A stretch of 64,000 bases of DNA from Motiliproteus sp036960405. GTDB taxonomy: Bacteria > Pseudomonadota > Gammaproteobacteria > Pseudomonadales > Balneatricaceae. The DNA lies in contig JBALWS010000007.1 of NCBI GenBank assembly GCA_036960405.1, positions 15,072 to 79,071 on the forward strand. Direction: 5' to 3'. Positions 52,521-60,393 of this stretch are shown here, piece after piece (position 1 is the first letter of the stretch; each line of letters opens with the position of its first letter). The notes beneath the pieces are model-generated. The model was not told the origin of the DNA and ran no database searches. It saw nothing but the letters and a program-made list of their open reading frames with translations. The position numbers were made by a program, and so were the translations under genes.

Positions 52521-53786
52521 TTGGCTGATAGTCTGTGGCGGATCATTTTTAACCGCAGGATGCTGATCTGCATCTTTATTGGTTTCTCCTCCGGTCTGCC
52601 GCTGTATATCCTCTACCAGCTTATTCCCGCCTGGTTGCGCGACCAGGGGGTGAGCCTTGAAACGATCGGACTGTTCTCTCTGGTCGCCTTTCCCTATACC
52701 TGGAAGTTCCTCTGGTCGCCGGCGATGGACCGTTATGTGCCGCCACTGTTCGGTAGGCGTCGCGGCTGGATGTTGGTGACCCAGCTGGCGCTGCTGCTGT
52801 CGATCGGCTCGTTCTCGTTTTTCAACCCCACCGATTCCATCACTTCGGTCGCGTATGTGGTGTTTGCGGTGGCGTTCTTTAGTGCGACTCAGGATATCGT
52901 GCTGGATGCCTATCGGCGTGAGCTGCTAGCGGACGAAGAATTAGGGTTAGGCAACTCGCTGTTCGTCAACGCCTACCGCTTCTCCAGCTTGGTACCCGGC
53001 TCCTTGGCCCTTATTCTTGCGGATCAGCTACCCTGGAAAACGGTTCATCTGGTGGTGGCGGGCTTTATGTTGGTGGGAGTTGCTACCAGTCTTTGCGTGG
53101 CGGAACCCCAAGGCGGGACGCCGCCGTTAACGTTGCGTGAGGCGGTGGTTGAGCCGTTTCACGAGTTTTTCACCCGCAGTTCGGTACGTACTGCGTTGGC
53201 CTCGCTGGTCTTTATTCTGCTCTACAAACTGGGCGACAGTATGGCGACGGCACTGTCGACGCCGTTTTATCTCGATCTGGGGTTTAGCATGACCGAGATC
53301 GGTACCATCGCCAAGGCGGCTTCTTTGGGAGCATCCATCGTAGGAGGTTTGGTCGGCGGGGTGGCGATGATCAAGCTGGGGATCAATCGTTCGCTGTGGA
53401 TCTTTGGCGTGGTGCAGGTGGTGTCTATTCTCGGCTTTGCCGCGTTGGCAGAGATCGGGCACGATCCGGCGGCGCTGTTTGTGGTCGTCGCGTTTGAGTA
53501 TTTTGGCGTGGGGCTGGGGACCGCAGCGTTCGTCGCCTTTATGGCCCGGCTTAGCGACAAGCGTTTTACCGCCACCCAGTTGGCGTTGTTTACCAGTCTA
53601 GCCAGTATTCCGCGCACCTTCGCCAACGCCAGTACCGGATATCTAATCGAATCGATCGGCTATACCCAGTTCTTCTTGTTGTGCGCGCTGATCGCGTTGC
53701 CGGGTATGTTGATGCTGTACTGGGTGGCGCCCTGGAATGGTGGATCGAAAGTTGTAGACAACAGTGGATTGTCAATTAAATCTTAA
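52521..53786 (+). CDS. AmpG-like muropeptide/MFS transporter
   Basis: A 421-residue membrane protein with about 12 helices. FIGFSSGLPLYILYQLIPAWL, SLVAFPYTWKFLWSPAMDRY and ATQDIVLDAYRRELL are typical of the AmpG family, which imports anhydro-muropeptides for wall recycling. The start is TTG at 52521 with CAGGAAG upstream. AmpG is likely, but related family members with other substrates cannot be excluded. Confidence 0.85.
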   Translation: MADSLWRIIFNRRMLICIFIGFSSGLPLYILYQLIPAWLRDQGVSLETIGLFSLVAFPYTWKFLWSPAMDRYVPPLFGRRRGWMLVTQLALLLSIGSFSFFNPTDSITSVAYVVFAVAFFSATQDIVLDAYRRELLADEELGLGNSLFVNAYRFSSLVPGSLALILADQLPWKTVHLVVAGFMLVGVATSLCVAEPQGGTPPLTLREAVVEPFHEFFTRSSVRTALASLVFILLYKLGDSMATALSTPFYLDLGFSMTEIGTIAKAASLGASIVGGLVGGVAMIKLGINRSLWIFGVVQVVSILGFAALAEIGHDPAALFVVVAFEYFGVGLGTAAFVAFMARLSDKRFTATQLALFTSLASIPRTFANASTGYLIESIGYTQFFLLCALIALPGMLMLYWVAPWNGGSKVVDNSGLSIKS

Positions 53787-53803
53787 TGAGAATCATTTGT
53801 ATT
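53784..53803 (+). promoter_or_regulatory. Possible Fur box
   Basis: The core AATGAGAATCATT (53785-53797) matches 12 of 13 bases of the Fur consensus centre AATGATAATCATT; the outer bases fit less well. It begins at the stop of the transporter gene and lies 61 bp before the small gene at 53858, so iron control of that gene is plausible. Confidence 0.45.
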
Positions 53804-53857
53804 TAAGTGCCGTGTCACTTATCCTGTTGCTGACATTTACAGCAGGAGTCTTGGGCT

Positions 53858-54073
53858 ATGACCTACACCGTTAATGCATGGTTGGAGCGCGACGAACCGT
53901 TGCTTCAAGTGAGTGACCGTCGTACTGGCAGGGTTGTGATTGAATGGAGTGCTGAGCGTTTGCGGGCGTTGTTTGCCAGTGGTGAGCTTTGCCTTTCTGA
54001 CCTGCAAGCGGGTGAAATTCAGTTACAAGAAACCGTCAAAGAGTTGTTCTTGTTGTCTTATCAATCGGCTTAG
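53858..54073 (+). CDS. Small acidic protein of unknown function
   Basis: A 71-residue protein I do not recognise. AGCAGGAGT precedes its ATG. The sequence is soluble and acidic with recurring Leu, ending in KELFLLSYQSA; there is no signal peptide or cysteine pair. The possible Fur box upstream suggests iron-dependent expression. It is convergent with the alkyltransferase-like gene. Confidence 0.65.
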   Translation: MTYTVNAWLERDEPLLQVSDRRTGRVVIEWSAERLRALFASGELCLSDLQAGEIQLQETVKELFLLSYQSA

Positions 54074-54084
54074 ATCTACCTCCG

Positions 54085-54399
54085 TCAGGGTTGCCAGCGA
54101 TACTGTTGCATTCGAATGCGGTTGTTGACGAACAGGACCCCTTCGGCCAGCAAACGCTGTTTTTGTTCCAGAAACTTGGGGCTGTTTTCCGGAAAGCTGA
54201 TCCGCCCTGCGGTATTGACGACTCGATGCCAGGGTAGTGAGGTAGCTTGGGGGAGTTGCTTGAGCGTGGTGCCGGCAAAGCGTGCGTAGCCGGGTAGCCC
54301 CGCTAGCTCGGCCAGCTGGCCGTAGCTGACCACCTTGCCCGCAGGAATCTGCCCCAGTGCTTGCCAGACCTGCTGTGCTTTGCTGGTTGGGTTCGTCAT
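54085..54399 (-). CDS. Alkyltransferase-like (ATL/MGMT family) protein
   Basis: The 104 residues match the DNA-binding domain of O6-alkylguanine transferases (IPAGKVVSYGQLAELAGLPG, LPWHRVVNTAGRISFP). The active-site motif PCHRV reads PWHRV, so the acceptor Cys is replaced by Trp, as in ATL proteins that recognise O6-alkylguanine and pass it to excision repair. It is a single-domain protein. Confidence 0.92.
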   Translation of the reverse strand: MTNPTSKAQQVWQALGQIPAGKVVSYGQLAELAGLPGYARFAGTTLKQLPQATSLPWHRVVNTAGRISFPENSPKFLEQKQRLLAEGVLFVNNRIRMQQYRWQP

Positions 54400-54450
54400 T
54401 CTGCCACTGTAGCAGTCGGGCTATTAGCTGAGCGAGTTGTTGAACAAGTA

Positions 54451-54492
54451 GATGAAAAAAAACCGATGCCTTGGCATCGGTTTTTTTTCATC
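54451..54492. terminator. Strong bidirectional terminator
   Basis: A perfect inverted repeat with 20 bp arms and a 2-nt centre: CCGATGCC/GGCATCGG flanked by eight A and eight T, closed by GATG/CATC. It ends 10 bp after the reductase stop on the minus strand and can also stop plus-strand transcripts. Confidence 0.92.
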
Positions 54493-54502
54493 AGAGGTTT
54501 GA

Positions 54503-55264
54503 TTACAGGCGCAACGCGCCGTCAACCTCAATCACGCGACCGCTGAAATAGTCGTTTTCCAAAATGAAGGCGACGGTTGAAGCGATCTCTTCAGGCAGGC
54601 CGACACGCTTGGCGGGGATGCCTTTGGTCATCATCTCCAAGGCTTCGGGTTTCATGCTCATCACCATCTCAGTGCCGATAAAGCCAGGGGCGATGGCACC
54701 GGTACGGATGTCGTGACGCGCCAACTCTTTGGCCCAGGTGGTGGTGAGTGCAACGACGGCTGCTTTGGCGGCGCTGTAGTTGCTTTGGCCCATGTTACCG
54801 GCACGCGAGATGCTGGAGATGTTGATGATAACGCCAGGCTTGCCGGCTTCGATCATTTTGGTTGCCGCTTCGCGACCGCACAGGAATACACCGGTCAGGT
54901 TAACGTCGATAACTTGCTGCCAGCTCTGCAGCGACATCCGCTTGGTGATCTCGCCGTCTTTGGCTTTGATAAACATGCCATCGCGAGTGATCCCGGCGTT
55001 GTTGACCAGGCCGTCGATTGAGCCGCACTCTTCTACGATCTTGGCGAAGGTGGCTTCTACATCGGCTTCGTCGGCAACGTTGGCGACATAAGCGCGAGCT
55101 TGAATCCCTTTCTCCATACACAGACCCACGGTTTGGTCGAGAGCTTCAGGGTTCATGTCGATGAGCGCGGGGATAGCTCCTTTATCGGCCAGATAGAGTG
55201 CCATGGCACGGCCTAGTCCTTGACCGCCTCCAGTAATAACGATGACTTTGTCTTGCAGGTTCAT
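54503..55264 (-). CDS. Short-chain dehydrogenase (FabG/PhbB-type 3-oxoacyl reductase)
   Basis: A 253-residue Rossmann reductase with TGGGQGLGRA, NNAG, catalytic Ser (INISSISRAGNMG) and YSAAKAA. It groups with 3-oxoacyl-ACP/acetoacetyl-CoA reductases. The gene stands alone between two terminator-like or promoter regions, and not in a fab cluster, so a role in polyester or other hydroxyacyl metabolism is possible. TGC-rich palindromes lie upstream. Confidence 0.9.
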   Translation of the reverse strand: MNLQDKVIVITGGGQGLGRAMALYLADKGAIPALIDMNPEALDQTVGLCMEKGIQARAYVANVADEADVEATFAKIVEECGSIDGLVNNAGITRDGMFIKAKDGEITKRMSLQSWQQVIDVNLTGVFLCGREAATKMIEAGKPGVIINISSISRAGNMGQSNYSAAKAAVVALTTTWAKELARHDIRTGAIAPGFIGTEMVMSMKPEALEMMTKGIPAKRVGLPEEIASTVAFILENDYFSGRVIEVDGALRL

Positions 55265-55537
55265 AATACGACCTCAAAGGAGTCCGATTGATATCGGACG
55301 TTACTAATTATCCCGAATATCAGCTCGTTTGGGATGGACTGGCAGCGCCTGTAAAATATTTTTTCAAAAACACTTATGTTGCGGCGCAACAGAGATGATA
55401 GGTCTATTTACAGGTGTTTTCAATTATATTTGCTGCGCTGCGATATAAAGATGGTTTTGCTATGTCGCTAAAGTTTAAGGTGAGAAGACGTTTTATTCGA
55501 TACCATTTAAAGGTCTGTTACTGGCTTGAGGTCGTTC

Positions 55538-56050
55538 ATGCGCTTTCTGTTTCTGTTGTTTGTCATCATTCCGATTGTTGAAATTGTGTTGCTGATTAAT
55601 GTCGGTCAGGCAATTGGTGCCTGGTACACCATCGGTCTAGTGCTGCTGTCGGCATTTATCGGAGTCAATATGCTGCGCCAGCAGGGTTTATCGACCCTGA
55701 TGCGGGCGCGTTCACGCATGGACGGCGGTGAAATTCCAGCGCAGGAAATGGTCGAAGGCATCGTGCTTGCCGTGGGAGGTGCGTTACTGATCACACCAGG
55801 GTTCGTCACCGACTTTTTTGGTTTTTGCTGTTTAATCCCGGCAACCCGCCATGCGTTGGTCAAACCACTGTTGCGCCACTTTACCGTTGTCGCCGCGCAG
55901 CAAGGGCAAGCTAGTTTTACCCAGTTTTCTCAGCAAGGGTCGCACCGCCCACATGCTCAGCAGGACGACGTCGGTAACAGTGTTAAGTCTGATAACGATG
56001 CCGCGGATGGCGGTCAGACTATCGATGGCGAGTACCGTCGTGATGATTAA
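55538..56050 (+). CDS. fxsA: FxsA family membrane protein
   Basis: FxsA is a small membrane protein that, in E. coli, affects phage F exclusion. ATG 55538 with GAGG upstream gives 170 residues: hydrophobic N-terminal segments (FLFLLFVIIPIVEIVLLINV; YTIGLVLLSAFIGVNMLRQQ), the GGALLITPGFVTDFFGF motif, and a polar tail. fxsA beside groES is a common gammaproteobacterial order. The 273 bp before it (55265-55537) hold the palindromes described for the reductase and no gene. Confidence 0.92.
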   Translation: MRFLFLLFVIIPIVEIVLLINVGQAIGAWYTIGLVLLSAFIGVNMLRQQGLSTLMRARSRMDGGEIPAQEMVEGIVLAVGGALLITPGFVTDFFGFCCLIPATRHALVKPLLRHFTVVAAQQGQASFTQFSQQGSHRPHAQQDDVGNSVKSDNDAADGGQTIDGEYRRDD

Positions 56051-56113
56051 TGTTTTGATTTTCCTTCTTTAAACACGAGCTTTTCAGCCCTTTGCTCCCC
56101 CTCTTCTTTTTTA

Positions 56114-56143
56114 CTGTTTGTAGAGAATTTTTTCTACAAACAG
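56114..56143 (+). repeat. Inverted repeat upstream of groES
   Basis: CTGTTTGTAGA (56114-56124) and TCTACAAACAG (56133-56143) form an 11-bp stem with an 8-nt spacer. A third copy, GTTTGTAGAG, lies at 56181-56190, close to the expected groES transcription start. It could be an operator or a weak fxsA terminator. It is not the CIRCE sequence. Confidence 0.6.
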
Positions 56144-56170
56144 TTGAATTCATTTTTTACGGCCCCATTT
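56143..56170 (+). promoter_or_regulatory. Heat-shock (sigma-32) promoter of groESL
   Basis: GTTGAAT (56143-56149) and CCCCATTT (56163-56170), 13 bp apart, match the RpoH elements CTTGAAA and CCCCATNT at normal spacing. They lie 92 bp upstream of the groES ATG. Confidence 0.75.
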
Positions 56171-56261
56171 ATCTTTCATCGTTTGTAGAGGGATCGCCCT
56201 CGCTAACATAATCCAGGTCGATATCGACTTTTTTTGTTTGAAATTCAGGAGACTTACGCAA

Positions 56262-56549
56262 ATGAGCATTCGTCCACTTCACGATCGCGTTGTAGTTCGT
56301 CGCAAAGAGGAAGAAACCACCACCGCTAGCGGCATCGTGCTGCCCGGTTCTGCTGCCGAAAAGCCGACGCAAGGCGAAATCGTTGCTGCCGGTAAGGGTC
56401 GTATTCTACAAAACGGCGAAGTTCAACCTATGGACGTCAAGGCCGGTGACACCGTCCTGTTCGGCCAGTACTCGGGTAACACCGTTAAAGTTGACGGTGA
56501 AGAGCTGTTGATCATGAACGAGAGCGACATTTTGGGTGTGCTGGAATAA
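56262..56549 (+). CDS. groES: Co-chaperonin GroES
   Basis: GroES caps the GroEL folding chamber. The 95 residues show IRPLHDRVVVRRKEEET, the mobile loop TASGIVLPGSAAEKP and GDTVLFGQYSG. ATG 56262 follows CAGGAGAC; an upstream in-frame start at 56238 would add 8 non-family residues. groEL follows after 63 bp. Confidence 0.98.
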   Translation: MSIRPLHDRVVVRRKEEETTTASGIVLPGSAAEKPTQGEIVAAGKGRILQNGEVQPMDVKAGDTVLFGQYSGNTVKVDGEELLIMNESDILGVLE

Positions 56550-56612
56550 GCCGTCCCTTCGGACCTCAGATTGCAAAATACTGTAACGAATTAGATATAG
56601 GAACAAACGAAA

Positions 56613-58259
56613 ATGGCTAAAGACGTATTGTTTGGAGATGCCGCTCGCACCAAGATGTTGGCTGGCGTAAACGTTCTGGCTGACGCTGTCAAAACTACTC
56701 TGGGGCCAAAAGGCCGTAACGTGGTACTGGATAAGTCTTTCGGTTCACCCACTGTCACTAAGGACGGCGTATCCGTTGCTAAAGAGATCGAGCTGAAAGA
56801 CAAGTTCGAGAACATGGGCGCACAGATGGTTAAGGAAGTTGCTTCCCAGGCCAACGATGTTGCCGGTGACGGTACCACCACTGCTACCGTTTTGGCTCAG
56901 GCTATCGTGGCCGAAGGCCTCAAATCCGTTGCTGCGGGTATGAACCCGATGGATCTTAAGCGCGGCATCGACAAAGCGGCGGCTGCGGTCGTTAAGCAGA
57001 TCGAGACAATGGCTGCTCCTTGTTCCGATGCTAAGGCGATCGCTCAGGTCGGTACTATCTCGGCTAACAGCGATACCTCTGTTGGTGACATCATCGCCGA
57101 GGCGATGGCTAAAGTCGGTAAAGAGGGTGTTATCACTGTTGAAGAGGGTTCGGGTCTAGAAAACGAGCTGGACGTAGTAGAAGGCATGCAGTTCGACCGC
57201 GGTTACCTGTCTCCTTACTTCATCAACAACCAGGAAAGCATGTCTGTTGAGCTGGAAACCCCGTTCATCCTGCTGGTTGACAAGAAAATCTCCAACATCC
57301 GCGAGCTGCTGCCAACACTGGAAGCCGTCGCCAAGTCTTCACGTCCGCTGCTGATCATCGCCGAAGACGTTGAAGGTGAAGCACTGGCTACGCTGGTGGT
57401 TAACAACATGCGCGGCATCGTTAAAGTGGCTGCTGTTAAGGCGCCAGGTTTTGGTGATCGTCGTAAAGCGATGCTCGAAGATATCGCCATCCTGACCGGC
57501 GCTACAGTGATCTCTGAAGAGGTTGGTTTGACGCTGGAAGAGGCGACTCTGGAGCAGCTAGGCCAAGCCAAGAAAGTTCAGATCAGCAAAGAAAATACCG
57601 TTATCGTTGACGGCATAGGTGAGCACGCGACGATCGAAGCGCGGGTTGGTCAGATCCGTGCCCAGATCGGTGAAACGTCTTCAGATTACGACAAAGAGAA
57701 GCTGCAAGAGCGCGTAGCCAAGCTGGCTGGCGGTGTTGCGGTCATCAAGGTTGGCGCTGGCTCCGAAGTCGAGATGAAAGAGAAGAAGGCTCGCGTTGAA
57801 GACGCGCTGCACTCTACTCGTGCTGCGGTTGAAGAGGGCGTGGTTGCTGGTGGTGGTGTGGCGCTGGTTCGCGCGCTGCAATCTATCGTAGATCTGGAAG
57901 GTGATAACCACGATCAGACCGTCGGTATCCAGTTGGCCTGTCGTGCGATGGAAGCGCCGCTGCGTCAGATCGTCGATAACGCTGGTGATGAGGCTTCTGT
58001 TGTTCTGGCTAACGTCAAAGCTGGCGAAGGCAACTACGGCTACAACGCTGCCACCGCTGGTTACGGCGATATGCTGGAGATGGGTATCCTTGATCCTGCT
58101 AAAGTGACGCGCTCTGCACTGCAGGCGGCTGCCTCGATTGCGGGTCTGATGATCACTACCGAAGTGATGGTTGCCGACCACCCTGAAGAAGCTGCTGCTG
58201 GCGGCATGCCTGACATGGGCGGTATGGGCGGTATGGGTGGCATGGGCGGCATGATGTAA
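56613..58259 (+). CDS. groEL: Chaperonin GroEL
   Basis: GroEL is the 60-kDa folding chamber subunit. The 548 residues are the normal length. GDGTTTATVLAQAIV is the ATP-binding motif, and the C-terminus ends in Gly-Gly-Met repeats. The coding sequence is conserved throughout and shows no break. A strong terminator follows. Confidence 0.99.
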   Translation: MAKDVLFGDAARTKMLAGVNVLADAVKTTLGPKGRNVVLDKSFGSPTVTKDGVSVAKEIELKDKFENMGAQMVKEVASQANDVAGDGTTTATVLAQAIVAEGLKSVAAGMNPMDLKRGIDKAAAAVVKQIETMAAPCSDAKAIAQVGTISANSDTSVGDIIAEAMAKVGKEGVITVEEGSGLENELDVVEGMQFDRGYLSPYFINNQESMSVELETPFILLVDKKISNIRELLPTLEAVAKSSRPLLIIAEDVEGEALATLVVNNMRGIVKVAAVKAPGFGDRRKAMLEDIAILTGATVISEEVGLTLEEATLEQLGQAKKVQISKENTVIVDGIGEHATIEARVGQIRAQIGETSSDYDKEKLQERVAKLAGGVAVIKVGAGSEVEMKEKKARVEDALHSTRAAVEEGVVAGGGVALVRALQSIVDLEGDNHDQTVGIQLACRAMEAPLRQIVDNAGDEASVVLANVKAGEGNYGYNAATAGYGDMLEMGILDPAKVTRSALQAAASIAGLMITTEVMVADHPEEAAAGGMPDMGGMGGMGGMGGMM

Positions 58260-58282
58260 ACAGCCTCTAAGTCTTTGCTTTG

Positions 58283-58309
58283 AAAACCCCGGCCTAGCCG
58301 GGGTTTTTT
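58283..58309 (+). terminator. Rho-independent terminator of groESL
   Basis: AACCCCGGC and GCCGGGGTT form a GC-rich stem over the 3-nt loop CTA, followed by six T. It begins 24 bp after the groEL stop. Confidence 0.92.
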
Positions 58310-58405
58310 GTTTGGGTCGCAATACAGTTACGGCGCAGAATAGCGGTTGAGCATTTGCAGACAGATGTTTATGCTGAACCCTCAAATTTAAAGGAGTGTA
58401 ATCAG

Positions 58406-58642
58406 ATGAGCGGACGATTGGCAGCGGATACCATTGCTGAGTTGGAACTGTTGGCGCGTTTTGATCTGGGTTCAATGCAAGCAGGTTTGAAGATCCATCA
58501 TGAGGCGCCGGAGGATGTGGTTGCTGCCGCCCAGCGGTTGTTTGAAAAGGGTATGGTGAGTCAGAGCGACGGCGGCTATTTGACCGATCGCGGTCTCGAG
58601 ACGGCGGAATCATTGCAGCGCGTGCTGAATACTATCGCCTAG
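58406..58642 (+). CDS. TIGR02647 family protein
   Basis: A 78-residue helical protein recognised as the TIGR02647 family by TIAELELLARFDLGSMQAGL and LTDRGLETAE. The family is common in Pseudomonas and marine gammaproteobacteria and has no known function; the pattern resembles a small winged helix. ATG 58406 follows AAGGAG. Confidence 0.83.
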   Translation: MSGRLAADTIAELELLARFDLGSMQAGLKIHHEAPEDVVAAAQRLFEKGMVSQSDGGYLTDRGLETAESLQRVLNTIA

Positions 58643-58709
58643 TCACGGCTAGCTGCCAAGACATTGCTCATTCTCAAAATGCTGTCCGTATCATGGAGCT
58701 TTATACCCT

Positions 58710-59636
58710 GTGACCCGCGATGAAGAATTTAGTGATATACCCGAGCTGGGTCCTGCTCGGGATGCGCTTGATCAAGCCGATATCCCTACCTTAAAGAAAA
58801 CCACTGATGCGGCGGCTAAATCGCACCCCGTAGAGGTTAGTGCGCCACAGGCGGTATCTCAGAATCGAGATAATCGTTTGATGTCGTGGTTGGTGCTGCT
58901 GTTGATGGTGGTGATGGGTGCGGGTGGTTACTGGGGGATGGGGCATATCAGTCAGTTGCAAAAACAGTTGATTCTGTCCAATCAGCGGCTCACGGATCTC
59001 GAAGGGCTGATTAATGCCACCGATGAGAGTGCCAATAAATCGGGTGCGGCATTGCAGGCGCAGATCAAAAAATACCTGCAAGATAGTGAAAAACGGCTCA
59101 AGCATGTTGATTCGGAATTAGCCAAATTATGGACGGTCGCGTATCAGCGCAATAAACCCAAAATTGCTGAAATCGATAAAACGGTAGCGGGCCTGGATAA
59201 GACCCTGGGGAGCCTGGGTAAACAGTCGGCTCAGCAGGCTAAAGTGCTCGAAAAGACTCAAGCCGAACTCGGTAAGGCCAATGTTGGGCTGAAATCGTTG
59301 GATCAAGGGTTGGTATCGCAACAGAGCGATATGAAAGAGTTGGGGGCGCAGCTTCAAATGCGCGATCAAGCCAACCAGGAGCTCGATACGTTGCAGGATA
59401 GCCAGCTGTTGCAGGTTGAACAGCAGCTTAAAGCGATTCAGGAAAATCCTCCGGTTCCTGATGCGTTGGCTCTATCGGTCAAAGAGCATGAGCAAGCGAT
59501 CGCTGCGATCAATAGTTTCCGCAAGCAGGCTAACTCTGAGATGTTACGGTTAGCCGATCAGATCAAGCAGTTGCAGCGCAGTGTTAAGGCTAACAGTGCT
59601 CCGGTTACGGCCAGTCCAGCGCCAAAGGCACAGTAA
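58710..59636 (+). CDS. Single-pass coiled-coil membrane protein
   Basis: A 308-residue protein that I do not recognise by name. A polar N-terminal cytoplasmic region (1-58) leads to one membrane helix (SWLVLLLMVVMGAGGYWGM) and a long periplasmic coiled coil rich in Lys, Gln and Leu up to residue 290. The start is GTG at 58710. Such proteins are often structural or envelope-linked, but nothing here decides it. Confidence 0.75.
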   Translation: MTRDEEFSDIPELGPARDALDQADIPTLKKTTDAAAKSHPVEVSAPQAVSQNRDNRLMSWLVLLLMVVMGAGGYWGMGHISQLQKQLILSNQRLTDLEGLINATDESANKSGAALQAQIKKYLQDSEKRLKHVDSELAKLWTVAYQRNKPKIAEIDKTVAGLDKTLGSLGKQSAQQAKVLEKTQAELGKANVGLKSLDQGLVSQQSDMKELGAQLQMRDQANQELDTLQDSQLLQVEQQLKAIQENPPVPDALALSVKEHEQAIAAINSFRKQANSEMLRLADQIKQLQRSVKANSAPVTASPAPKAQ

Positions 59637-59754
59637 TCGGTGCTTGAAAGGCGAGCTGTTAAGTTAAGAGCGCGGATTCTGACTTGATTGTTTTTTGAAC
59701 AGGTGAAACAATGACTTTTCTCATCCCTTGTCGCTTCCAGAACTGCTTACCTGC

Positions 59755-60354
59755 ATGACCATTCGATCTTTCCTGGCTATCCCGCTTTCTCCGGCTGCGG
59801 TGCGGCGTCTAGCCAATTATGCCGATACCCTCTGTGGCTTCGATAGTCAGAGATTGGTTCGCTGGTCTGATTCTGATAGTTACCATCTGACGCTTTGTTT
59901 TTTGGGTGATATAACGCTGGATCAAGTTGCGTTATTGGAGCGTCAGGCGCGCCAGAGTTTGCAGCACCTATGCTCGTTCCAGTTGCATCTGGGGCAGGCC
60001 GGCTATCTACAGGTCAATCCCGAATTGGCGGTATTGGCGGCGTTAGCGGATTCCGAGTCTGAGTTGATGCAGTTGCAATCCCGAGTGGCCGAGATGGTGG
60101 CTAACGTCGGGCTGCCGCTTGACGATAGTGCGTTTAGACCGCACGTGACGTTGGGGCGGTTACCGGTGGGGGCTGGCTCGGATAATTCTTCGGCCCAATG
60201 GCCGCTGTTGGACCAGTTGTCACTGGCTGATTCGGTAGTGCTTTACCAAAGTATGCCGAGCTCTAGCGGCTCCATCTATACCCCATTGTTCGATGTTACG
60301 TTGCCGTCGCAATGCCATCATCAAGCAGCTTCAGCGGTGGCTGAAAGAGTCTGA
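59755..60354 (+). CDS. thpR: RNA 2',3'-cyclic phosphodiesterase ThpR
   Basis: ThpR belongs to the 2H phosphoesterase group and opens 2',3'-cyclic phosphates of RNA. The two catalytic HxT motifs are YHLTLCFLGD (HLT) and FRPHVTLGRL (HVT). ATG 59755 gives 199 residues, near the family length; an upstream in-frame start at 59728 is less likely. Confidence 0.92.
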   Translation: MTIRSFLAIPLSPAAVRRLANYADTLCGFDSQRLVRWSDSDSYHLTLCFLGDITLDQVALLERQARQSLQHLCSFQLHLGQAGYLQVNPELAVLAALADSESELMQLQSRVAEMVANVGLPLDDSAFRPHVTLGRLPVGAGSDNSSAQWPLLDQLSLADSVVLYQSMPSSSGSIYTPLFDVTLPSQCHHQAASAVAERV

Positions 60355-60393
60355 ATTTATTCCTTTCCTGTTCGTTTTAAATCGAGAAGTTTG

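Noticed and set aside
53940..54128. A 62-codon plus-strand frame overlapping the small gene at 53858
   Set aside because: It is out of frame with the better-supported gene, has no ribosome site and extends into the convergent alkyltransferase-like gene.
57681..58613. A 310-codon minus-strand frame opposite groEL and the terminator region
   Set aside because: It runs through the groEL terminator and is the complement of a highly conserved gene; the product is His/Arg/Thr-rich with no known fold.
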